From: Candidatus Moranbacteria bacterium CG23_combo_of_CG06-09_8_20_14_all_35_22
Lineage (GTDB): Bacteria > Patescibacteriota > Minisyncoccia > Moranbacterales > UBA2206
Direction: 5' to 3'
Assembly: GCA_002772115.1 (NCBI GenBank)
Contig: PCRW01000033.1
Span: 938 to 6,023, forward strand
DNA: 5,086 bases
A program made the position numbers and the translations under genes. Of this stretch, positions 1 through 5,079 are shown piece after piece. The notes below the pieces were generated by a model. It did not search any database and was not told the DNA's origin. It was given only the letters and a program-made list of their open reading frames with translations. Position 1 is the stretch's first letter. Every line of letters starts with the position of its first letter.

Positions 1-41
1 ATTCTTGAATTCAATTTTTTGGCTTATTTCAAGCTTTTTTA

Positions 42-64
42 TAAAATTATTGCAGTATAAAAAT
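42..64 (-). promoter_or_regulatory. Promoter-like -10 element, copy 1 of a 23-bp intergenic repeat
   Basis: On the minus strand this reads ATTTTTATACTGCAATAAT followed by TTTA. It directly follows the T-tract of the terminator at 62-107. Positions 2102-2124 carry the same 23 bp with only two differences, again just after a T-tract and ahead of a minus-strand gene. The core resembles an extended -10 (TATRCTRCAAT). No clear -35 is visible. It probably starts transcription of a minus-strand gene beyond position 1, which cannot be seen. Inference from position and from the recurrence. Confidence 0.4.
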
Positions 65-107
65 GAAAAAAAAGAAAGCCTCCCCAGAAATATTTCCATG
101 AAGGCTT
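62..107 (-). terminator. Intrinsic terminator after the DUF218-like gene
   Basis: Minus-strand hairpin with arms AAGCCT (107-102) and AGGCTT (81-76), extendable inward by a T-G wobble and a C-G pair, giving about 8 pairs around a loop of about 16 nt. It is followed by TTTCTTTTTTTTC (about 62-75). It begins 22 nt past the TGA stop of the gene at 657-130, the expected place for the end of the ATPase/DUF218 operon. Confidence 0.65.
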
Positions 108-129
108 CTTTTAATAAGTATTTCTATAA

Positions 130-657
130 TCAAGAGACTTCTTTAGTTTTTATAAATCCAACTATCCAAAAAATATATGTAAATAAATACAAAAAATATT
201 CCACTAAACTAATTTTATTCTTTATTCCTATTATTTCTTCTGCAGATTCTACATTAGCCTCGAGATTAAAAATTTTCATTAGTAGCTTTATTCTTCGCAA
301 ATGATAATGATTGCTTATTATTAAAATTTCAATAAAATTTTTACCCTTTATAAATTTTTTTATTTCTTTTATATTACCAACTGTATCACTACAATTATTC
401 AGTTCTATTACAATTTTGTCGGGGCAAATGGTTTTCATTAACCATGTTTTTGCACCGACAAAACAAAGAATTGGATTTTCAAAAGTCAATCCAGCCAAAA
501 TTCTCTCTCGGCATTGTTGAGTTAGTTCATCCCCCTTGCCTGCATTAAACAATACACAAACTAGTTTCTTTTTAAACATAATATTGCTTATACCAATTAA
601 AAAGGAGTAGAAAAAAGAGCAAGCGTGGTCAAGTACCTTTTTCCACAATTCCATCAT
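130..657 (-). CDS. Small DUF218/YdcF-like protein with hydrophobic C-terminus
   Basis: A 175-residue protein resembling the DUF218 family (YdcF/SanA/ElyC), whose members are Rossmann-like proteins tied to envelope functions in some bacteria; its activity here is unknown. Visible family-like elements in order: first strand LVCVLFNAG (32-40); Arg-containing helix (50-58); second strand ILCFVGAK (63-70); the segment with D91-T92 and N95, matching the usual nT..N motif; and ILIISNHYHLRRIKLL (111-126), matching the typical strand-TSxyHxxRa motif, with H117, H119 and R121/R122. Residues 150-168 are strongly hydrophobic, probably a membrane anchor, and 14-27 are weakly so. At 175 residues it is shorter than many DUF218 proteins and lacks an obvious GG motif after strand 1. 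It starts 21 nt after the ATPase stop, so it is probably co-transcribed. Starts are MM at 657/654; Met28 is an alternative. There is no clear Shine-Dalgarno. Family assignment is moderately sure, function unknown. Confidence 0.6.
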   Translation of the reverse strand: MMELWKKVLDHACSFFYSFLIGISNIMFKKKLVCVLFNAGKGDELTQQCRERILAGLTFENPILCFVGAKTWLMKTICPDKIVIELNNCSDTVGNIKEIKKFIKGKNFIEILIISNHYHLRRIKLLMKIFNLEANVESAEEIIGIKNKISLVEYFLYLFTYIFWIVGFIKTKEVS

Positions 658-678
658 TTCTATTTTTTAATTCCCATA

Positions 679-1989
679 TCATCCCAAATACCACACTGGA
701 ATAAATTTTATATTACTGCGTCCGATTTCTGTTTCCCCAATAAAACCCTTGGTCAAAATAAGGGCTGAATTTGAGGGATATTTTTCCAAGAAACTTCGGA
801 AGCTTCGGCTAACTTGCGCGAACTTAAAATTAGAATATTTCACTTCTATTGGGACAATATTTTTTTCATCTGCCAAAACAAAATCCACTTCAGCGCCGGC
901 TAGCGTCCGCCAAAAACAAATACGACGATTATCCGGTGCGTCAAATTTCAAAAAAGAAAAAGCAGTGTTCTCAACCAGCACACCAGCGTCAGATCTTGAA
1001 TCTAAAGAATTAAAGTTGTCCAAAATATAATTTCGCAGTCCCGTATTTATAAAATATATCTTTGGACTTTTTTTAAGCTCTGAAATTCTATTTGTCGAGT
1101 AAGGAGTAAGCAAAGAAATAATATATGTTTGCTCCAAAATTGAAAGATAATGTTTGATTTCTTTAAAATAGCTCTGGATATCAGTTGCCAAATTGTTATA
1201 ATTAAGCAAATTGCCGTTTTGTGCCGCCAACACAGCTACTAAACGCTTGAATAAACTATGATCAGCAATTTTTAGAAGTTCGGTAATGTCTTCGGTGATA
1301 TAAGTATTGTAGATATTTTTTAAAATTATTCTCTTTGTTTCCAAATTAGAAGTTGCAATTACCGCCGGATATCCGCCCCATAAGGCGTATTCTTCGAAAA
1401 GTTTTCTAAAATCTTCTTGAAATATATCATCTGTCGCAATTTTTAATTTTTGACCACTCTTGATAAATTTTCTGACTTCCTCATTTTTTTCTTTATACAC
1501 ATTGTAAAGTTGCACCGAGCGTATTTTCAAAAACTCCGCCCATGTAACTGGCCAGAGATTAAAAAAGAAAACTCTACCCACCAAAAACTTGGCGGTCTTA
1601 TTGGTGAGTTCCAAAGAAGATGAGCCGGTAATAATAAATTTAATATTTGGATATAAATCGTATAGCAGTTTTAAGATGCGTCCACCTTTTTCCAAATATT
1701 GAAATTCATCAATAAAAAAATACCAACGACTGTCGTCCAACCCAACAAAACTTTTCACATAAGTTTTTGGATCGCGTGCAAATTTCTCAAGCAATTTTTC
1801 ATCTTCAAAAGTGATAGAAACGATTTTTTTCGGATCTACTTTTTTTTCTACAACCAACCAATTCTCTAGCATTTTAAGAAGAGTCGTTTTTCCTGCTTGC
1901 CTGGGCCCTTTAATGGCATAAATTTCTCGCCTATCAATCCATTTTTTCAAGTCATCTAGTAGAAATCTCTCAAATTGGCTATTATTCAT
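679..1989 (-). CDS. AAA-family ATPase with C-terminal DUF4143 domain
   Basis: A 436-residue member of the AAA_14/DUF4143 ATPases, cytoplasmic proteins that are common in archaea, CPR and anaerobic bacteria and mostly lack a proven role. Seen directly: Walker A GPRQAGKT at 28-35, Walker B FFIDEFQ at 90-96, and a sensor-1-like strand FIITGSSS at 117-124 followed by a conserved-looking GR (137-138). A helical middle section follows. The C-terminal DUF4143 part carries a PD-(D/E)xK-nuclease-like signature: E340 (VENTAF), the FWR motif (W360), EVD (367-369) and IEVK (381-384). The length fits the complete family and nothing appears broken. ATG 1989 is chosen because upstream codons in this frame contain stops. 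AAGG lies about 17 nt upstream, too far for a normal ribosome site. It is the first gene of an operon with the DUF218-like gene, behind the promoter/palindrome at 2004-2060. The biological role is not predictable from sequence. Confidence 0.93.
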   Translation of the reverse strand: MNNSQFERFLLDDLKKWIDRREIYAIKGPRQAGKTTLLKMLENWLVVEKKVDPKKIVSITFEDEKLLEKFARDPKTYVKSFVGLDDSRWYFFIDEFQYLEKGGRILKLLYDLYPNIKFIITGSSSLELTNKTAKFLVGRVFFFNLWPVTWAEFLKIRSVQLYNVYKEKNEEVRKFIKSGQKLKIATDDIFQEDFRKLFEEYALWGGYPAVIATSNLETKRIILKNIYNTYITEDITELLKIADHSLFKRLVAVLAAQNGNLLNYNNLATDIQSYFKEIKHYLSILEQTYIISLLTPYSTNRISELKKSPKIYFINTGLRNYILDNFNSLDSRSDAGVLVENTAFSFLKFDAPDNRRICFWRTLAGAEVDFVLADEKNIVPIEVKYSNFKFAQVSRSFRSFLEKYPSNSALILTKGFIGETEIGRSNIKFIPVWYLG

Positions 1990-2003
1990 ACTTTTTTTAA
2001 TAT

Positions 2004-2046
2004 TAACCTTATTATTATTAAATATATTTTAATAATAATCTTGTTA
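2004..2046. promoter_or_regulatory. 43-bp interrupted palindrome over the ATPase promoter -10
   Basis: Arms ATTATTATTAAA (2011-2022) and TTTAATAATAAT (2028-2039) are perfect 12-bp inverted repeats around TATAT. After a 3-nt ctt on both sides, the symmetry resumes with TAAC (2004-2007) and GTTA (2043-2046), giving 16 matched pairs. It covers the -10 box and predicted start of the ATPase promoter, the geometry expected of a repressor operator. There is no T-tract after it, so a terminator is unlikely. AT-rich sequence raises the chance of accidental symmetry. Confidence 0.45.
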
Positions 2047-2060
2047 TTGATAAATGTCAA
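2032..2060 (-). promoter_or_regulatory. Sigma70-type promoter of the ATPase/DUF218 operon
   Basis: On the minus strand TTGACA (2060-2055) is followed by exactly 17 nt and then TATTAT (2037-2032): a perfect -35 and a 5/6 -10. Transcription should start near 2025, leaving a leader of about 36 nt before ATG 1989. This is the best promoter match in the window. Confidence 0.7.
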
Positions 2061-2101
2061 GTTCTTCCTCATTTCTTATTCTATCTTCATTCATATTTTT
2101 C

Positions 2102-2124
2102 TAAAATTATTGTAGCATAAAAAT
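2102..2124 (-). promoter_or_regulatory. Promoter-like -10 element, copy 2 of the 23-bp repeat
   Basis: The minus strand reads ATTTTTATGCTACAATAAT followed by TTTA, with an extended -10 (TGC-TACAAT, -10 at 2114-2109). It matches 42-64 at 21 of 23 positions. No TTGACA-like -35 lies 16-18 nt upstream, where the sequence is mostly T. It could be a second, upstream start for the ATPase operon, about 45 nt before the TTGACA box. Confidence 0.4.
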
Positions 2125-2163
2125 AAAAAAAGAGATACTTTATCAAATCGCCAAAATCTATCT
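2125..2163 (-). terminator. Weak terminator-like hairpin after the cysteine synthase
   Basis: On the minus strand AGATA (2163-2159) can pair with TATCT (2137-2133) across a loop of about 21 nt, followed after one C by seven T (2131-2125). The stem is short and AT-rich. The call rests mainly on its position, 33 nt past the cysteine synthase stop and just before promoter-like sequence. Confidence 0.3.
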
Positions 2164-2195
2164 AAAACTTACATCGTCTCAAGCTTTTTTTCCGA

Positions 2196-3089
2196 CTACC
2201 CAAATAATTTAGTGCTAAGATATTTTTCGCCTCGATCAGGAAAAATCATGGCAATTCTGCCGTTTTTTATTTTTTTAGCAATTTTTAGCACAGCCAGCAT
2301 CACTGCTCCGCTCGACATTCCCGCAAAAATTCCTTCGCGCCTAGCCAACTGCCGAGCCATTGCAAAAGCTTTTTCGCTTTCCACTGTCACGAATTCATCA
2401 ATCTTTTTTTCATCATATAATTTTGGCACAATCGCCTCCTCCATATTTTTGAGTCCTTGAATATAGTGGCCTTTGTGCGGATAGGCGCAAACTATTTTTA
2501 TTTTGGGGTTCATTTTTTTGAGATATTCTCCCACCCCCATAATTGTTCCCGAGGTTCCGATCGAAGAAACAAAATAATCTATCTTTCCATTCATATCTTG
2601 CCAAATTTCTTTGGCCGTCGCTTCGTAATGCGCCAGCTTATTATTCTTGTTGGAAAATTGATCCGGCATAAAATATTTTTGCGGATTTTTTTTGACCATC
2701 TCGCGCGCTTTCAAAATTGCACCGTCTGTTCCCAGCTTTGGATCAGTCAAAATTATCTTGGCGCTATAAGCTTTGATCATTTTTTGTCGCTCCACCGAAA
2801 CTGCCGAGCTCATCACAATTTTCACCGAATAACCCAAAACTGTTCCGATCATCGCCAAGCCAATGCCGGTGTTGCCGGAAGTCGGCTCAAGAATAGTTTT
2901 CTTTTTTGTCAGCTCTCCCTTTTTTACCGCTTCACAAATCATCTTCAGCGCGATTCTGTCTTTGGTGCTTCCTCCAGGATTAGTCCCTTCCAACTTGGCA
3001 AAAATTTCAATTTTTTTATTTAAGCCGAAATTATTTATTCTTACCATCGGAGTGTTCCCAATTTGCTCTAAAATATTTTTGTACATCAT
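2196..3089 (-). CDS. cysM: PLP-dependent cysteine synthase (CysM-like)
   Basis: A 297-residue fold-type II PLP enzyme making L-cysteine from an activated serine and a sulfur donor in the cytoplasm. Seen: IGNTPMV near the N-terminus (10-16); PGGSTKDR (38-45) with K43 as the PLP Schiff-base lysine; EPTSGNTG (68-75), the substrate/cofactor loop with N73; SIGTSGT (176-182), the phosphate-binding loop; GMSSGA (257-262) near the pyridine nitrogen; and the closing DRGEKYLST (285-293). Length is normal for the family. The second half (QGLKNMEEAIVPKLYD, GIFAGMSSGAV, KYLST near the end) recalls mycobacterial CysM more than enteric CysK, and K214 sits where, by memory alignment, CysM has the phosphate-binding Arg220. 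The usual MPETMS segment is VMSSAVS (92-98). ATG 3089 is chosen; a second ATG follows directly. No Shine-Dalgarno is seen. The gene lies behind an attenuator-like leader (3113-3215). Family certain; acceptor substrate (O-acetylserine or O-phosphoserine) unsettled. Confidence 0.93.
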   Translation of the reverse strand: MMYKNILEQIGNTPMVRINNFGLNKKIEIFAKLEGTNPGGSTKDRIALKMICEAVKKGELTKKKTILEPTSGNTGIGLAMIGTVLGYSVKIVMSSAVSVERQKMIKAYSAKIILTDPKLGTDGAILKAREMVKKNPQKYFMPDQFSNKNNKLAHYEATAKEIWQDMNGKIDYFVSSIGTSGTIMGVGEYLKKMNPKIKIVCAYPHKGHYIQGLKNMEEAIVPKLYDEKKIDEFVTVESEKAFAMARQLARREGIFAGMSSGAVMLAVLKIAKKIKNGRIAMIFPDRGEKYLSTKLFG

Positions 3090-3112
3090 AGAATTAAATT
3101 ATTTTTAAAATT

Positions 3113-3135
3113 AAAAAATCCCGAGTATCTCGAGA
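3113..3135 (-). terminator. Intrinsic terminator inside the cysteine synthase leader
   Basis: Minus-strand stem TCTCGAG (3135-3129), loop ATA, CTCGGGA (3125-3119): seven pairs with one G-U, followed immediately by six T (3118-3113) and then AATTTT. It ends 23 nt before ATG 3089. It may terminate transcripts from the Cys-rich gene, but its position means that any transcript reaching the cysteine synthase from an upstream promoter must read through it. Confidence 0.65.
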
Positions 3136-3215
3136 AATATTGTTTAATTTATATTTGAAAGTTATTTCGCTAACAACAAAAATTTCTCGGACATATTTTT
3201 TCGAGACAACAGCAT
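3119..3215 (-). promoter_or_regulatory. Attenuator-like leader of the cysteine synthase gene
   Basis: Four segments in minus-strand order: A TCTCG (3206-3202), B CGAGAAAT (3189-3182), C ATTTCTCG (3138-3131) and D CTCGGGA (3125-3119). A pairs with B (5 bp). C pairs with D, as part of the terminator. B instead pairs with C over 8 perfect bp, extendable by about 5 more (3180-3175 with 3140-3144, via one mismatch and one bulge), which would destroy the terminator. A small hairpin GTTA-GCGAAA-TAAC (3174-3161) lies in the B-C loop. A 17-codon ORF with ATG at 3215 and TAA at 3164-3162 runs over A and B. No T-box, S-box or other known riboswitch motif was recognised. The pairing is seen in the sequence; the regulatory role is inference. 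Confidence 0.45.
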
Positions 3216-3254
3216 TTTGCCTGTATTGTTCTTTCTTGTTTTTGTTGCATATTT

Positions 3255-3812
3255 TTAATTTGTAATTTCTTCTTCAATTTCTTCTTCATCGACGAGCGTA
3301 TTTATCTCGTCATCAGAAATATCCGCTTCTTCATCAGCTGAAACTTCTTCCTCTTCATTGGAAGCATCCGCCTCTTCTTCAATTTCTTCGTCTTCCTCTT
3401 CAATTGGATTTTCTAATAAATATTGCACTGGATCATTACATTCCACTTCCTGCTCTATTTTAGTTTCTTCATCGCATAATATTTCTCCGCATTCCTTTTC
3501 ATTTTCTTCACAAGTCATTGGATCACAAGTCTCATCTGTCTGAGGATCACACAATGGAATTTTTCCCGCATTCCTTTGTCTAATTTTATAATACCAGATA
3601 TCGCTTTCCGGATCCCCTGTGCAAGCCTCGCCTTCCACTGTTGAGGCAGGATCACACTCCCAAACAAAACAAGCCTCCGTCTCCGGATCACAATCCGCTT
3701 GAGATTCAATAATATAATCTTTTCTAATCACTATCCGCCAATAAGTCATTGCCACTGATCCAGCCAGCAAGAGGAAAAAAACTATAAAAAATATTTTACT
3801 TTTTTTATCCAT
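3255..3812 (-). CDS. Membrane-anchored Cys-rich protein with acidic tail, unknown function
   Basis: A 185-residue protein of no family I can name. A Lys-rich start (MDKKSK) and a hydrophobic stretch at about 7-26 form one membrane segment or uncleaved signal anchor, placing the rest outside the cell. No clear signal-peptidase site or lipobox is seen. Residues 41-125 hold ten cysteines (41, 48, 53, 64, 88, 96, 101, 108, 113, 125). The spacing C-x6-C-x4-C-x10/11-C occurs twice (41-64 and 101-125), and CDP occurs three times, suggesting a duplicated disulfide-bonded or metal-binding module. Residues 138-180 are almost all Glu, Asp, Ala, Ser and Ile: a disordered, strongly negative tail whose coding DNA contains GAA/GAG-rich near-repeats. 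ATG 3812 is preceded by a promoter at 3845-3872. It lies next to a cysteine synthase, but a functional link is unproven. The composition suits a surface or periplasm-like location in a CPR-type cell. Confidence 0.8.
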   Translation of the reverse strand: MDKKSKIFFIVFFLLLAGSVAMTYWRIVIRKDYIIESQADCDPETEACFVWECDPASTVEGEACTGDPESDIWYYKIRQRNAGKIPLCDPQTDETCDPMTCEENEKECGEILCDEETKIEQEVECNDPVQYLLENPIEEEDEEIEEEADASNEEEEVSADEEADISDDEINTLVDEEEIEEEITN

Positions 3813-3844
3813 TGTTTTATTTTTAACTTCTTTTCTATATTATT

Positions 3845-3872
3845 ATCTTACCACGCTCAAATTTTTCGTCAA
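3845..3872 (-). promoter_or_regulatory. Extended -10 promoter of the Cys-rich protein gene
   Basis: The minus strand shows TTGACG (3872-3867), a 16-nt spacer ending in TGG, then TAAGAT (3850-3845). The TGn before the -10 makes it an extended -10 site with a 5/6 -35. Predicted start is near 3838, about 26 nt before ATG 3812. It begins 13 nt after the ispG stop, so the Cys-rich gene can be expressed independently of ispG. Confidence 0.5.
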
Positions 3873-3885
3873 TTAGTATTTTTTC

Positions 3886-4941
3886 TTATTTTATCTTCTC
3901 AATTTCTTCCAAAAGAGCTGAGAGAATTTGCTCTTCCTTGACTGATTTTATCACTTTGCCTTTGGCAAAAATCGCCCCCATTCCTTTTCCCCCAGCCACG
4001 CCAATGTCTGCTTCACGCGCTTCTCCAGGGCCATTAACCACGCAACCCATAACAGCAATATGAATATCCTTATCCATACCCTTTACCGCCTCTTCCACTT
4101 TTTTGGCTAAACTTATCAAATCAATTTGTGTTCTTCCGCAAGTTGGACAACTAGTAACTGTCACACCCTTTTTTCTTTTTTCTAAAGATTTCAAAATTTC
4201 CCAAGCCACGCCAATTTCTTCTACTGGATCAGCTGTCAAAGACACTCGGAGCGTAGCCCCAATTCCCTCATAAAGTAAAATCCCCAATCCAATGGAAGAC
4301 ATAATTGTCCCTCGAAAAATCGTTCCCGCTTCTGTTACTCCGATATGTAATGGATAATTAACTTTTTTGGAAAGCAGGCGATAAGCTTCCACTGTCCTTT
4401 TGATATCTGAAGCTTTAAGCGAAATTAAAATATCCCTAAAATCATAGCGTTCTAAAATTTTAATATGCCTCATAGCTGATTCCACCATCCCTTCGGCTGT
4501 TACTTTATTTTTATATTTCTTAAGAATTTCTTTTTCCAATGATCCGCCGTTTATTCCAATGCGAATGGGAATTTTTTTCTTCTTGCACGCCATAACGACC
4601 GCCTTCACTTTTTCTTCTGAACCAATATTCCCAGGATTAATTCTGATTTTATCAATTCCTTGCGCCACTGCTTCCAGTGCTAATTTATAATCAAAATGAA
4701 TATCCGCTACCAATGGAATATGAATTTGTTTTTTTATTTTAGAAATTGCCCTAGCCGCTTCCATATCAAGCACTGCTACACGCACAATTTCACAACCCAC
4801 TTTTTCCAAAGCTAAAATTTGCTTGACTGTAGCTTTTACATCGCGCGTATCAGTGTTGCACATTGACTGCACTCGCACCGGATTATTCCCGCCCAATTTA
4901 TATGGACCGACTTTGACGACTCTTGAAATGTATTTTTTCAT
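3886..4941 (-). CDS. ispG: IspG (GcpE), 4-hydroxy-3-methylbut-2-enyl diphosphate synthase
   Basis: A 351-residue cytoplasmic [4Fe-4S] enzyme that reduces and opens methylerythritol 2,4-cyclodiphosphate to HMBPP, the penultimate step of the non-mevalonate isoprenoid pathway, using ferredoxin or flavodoxin electrons. Seen: an N-terminal TIM-barrel half starting with NNPVRVQSMCNTDTRD (19-34), then ADIHFDYKLA (79-88), KIRINPGNIG (98-107) and GVTEAGT (201-207); and a C-terminal iron-sulfur half with SCPTCGRT (264-271) and MGCVVNGPGEA (298-308). C265, C268 and C300, plus E307 of NGPGE, are the expected cluster ligands. Length is close to the usual single-domain form of about 350-370, and no large insertion is present. 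ATG 4941 matches the family N-terminus. AGGA lies 15 nt upstream inside a repeat, too far to be a normal ribosome site. No other isoprenoid gene is in the window. The identification is firm. Confidence 0.97.
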   Translation of the reverse strand: MKKYISRVVKVGPYKLGGNNPVRVQSMCNTDTRDVKATVKQILALEKVGCEIVRVAVLDMEAARAISKIKKQIHIPLVADIHFDYKLALEAVAQGIDKIRINPGNIGSEEKVKAVVMACKKKKIPIRIGINGGSLEKEILKKYKNKVTAEGMVESAMRHIKILERYDFRDILISLKASDIKRTVEAYRLLSKKVNYPLHIGVTEAGTIFRGTIMSSIGLGILLYEGIGATLRVSLTADPVEEIGVAWEILKSLEKRKKGVTVTSCPTCGRTQIDLISLAKKVEEAVKGMDKDIHIAVMGCVVNGPGEAREADIGVAGGKGMGAIFAKGKVIKSVKEEQILSALLEEIEKIK

Positions 4942-4952
4942 ATTCTTTTGTT

Positions 4953-5000
4953 GTCATCCTGAGCTTGCCGTGCCTCGCCGGCAGGCGGGTTTCAGGATCT
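4953..5000. repeat. GTCATCCTGAGCTTG-type dispersed repeat with inverted ends
   Basis: Starts GTCATCCTGAGCTTG and ends TCAGGATCT, with perfect 7-bp inverted arms ATCCTGA (4956-4962) and TCAGGAT (4992-4998) around a GC-rich core containing GCCT/AGGC pairs and a GCCGGC palindrome. It is far richer in G+C than its surroundings. From general knowledge, variants of this sequence, read through as CHPEL-type peptides, are scattered between genes in many bacteria. Here it sits 11 nt upstream of ispG. Only one copy is in the window, so dispersal is inferred. Confidence 0.6.
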
Positions 5001-5046
5001 CTTATTAATTATTCAGTTAAATTATTAGACTCGTTGCTTAATAACA

Positions 5047-5079
5047 GTGCTTTCGCACAGAATCATCCTAATGATTCTG
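5047..5079. repeat. Two adjacent hairpins, one with a GAAA tetraloop
   Basis: Arms CAGAATCAT (5058-5066) and ATGATTCTG (5071-5079) form a perfect 9-bp stem with a 4-nt loop. Next to it GTGC (5047-5050) and GCAC (5055-5058) form a stem that on the minus strand reads GTGC-GAAA-GCAC, a GNRA tetraloop closed by C-G. The two stems share one base (5058). The sequence continues past the window end, so this may be part of a larger repeat or of the ispG leader. Confidence 0.5.

Noticed and set aside
5..304. Open frame of 99 codons on the plus strand
   Set aside because: It overlaps the DUF218-like gene on the other strand, has no domain sense and crosses the terminator; a shadow frame.
130..1989. Recoded UGA (Gly) genetic code
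   Set aside because: TGA is the natural stop at the expected ends of the ATPase and DUF218-like genes, and none occurs inside the five genes.
2044..2094. 16-codon minus-strand ORF MNEDRIRNEEELDIYQ upstream of the ATPase
   Set aside because: Protein-like in composition and in the ATPase frame, but it is followed by stops, has no ribosome site and overlaps the -35 box; probably chance.
2161..2190. Plus-strand hairpin AAAACTT/AAGCTTTT followed by T residues
   Set aside because: The stem needs a bulge, is AT-rich, and no plus-strand gene would use it.
2457..3023. Plus-strand open frame of 188 codons opposite the cysteine synthase
   Set aside because: A complementary-strand shadow of a gene with all catalytic motifs; its composition (His, Cys, Phe and Arg rich) is not protein-like.
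3150..3178. TTGTTA-N17-TATAAA promoter-like match on the minus strand before the cysteine synthase
   Set aside because: The -35 is weak, the sequence is AT-rich, and a transcript from there would begin almost inside the terminator hairpin, making it an unlikely main promoter. It remains the chief alternative to a longer leader.
3090..3254. T-box, SAM or other known riboswitch before the cysteine synthase
   Set aside because: No T-box AGGGUGGNACCGCG segment and no S-box core was found in the leader.
3358..3543. Ser-rich plus-strand open frame
   Set aside because: It is the complement of Glu codons in the acidic tail of the Cys-rich protein.
4823..5008. Plus-strand open frame ending in a CHPEL-type peptide
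   Set aside because: It runs across the ispG start and the dispersed repeat; such peptides are typical spurious translations of this repeat.
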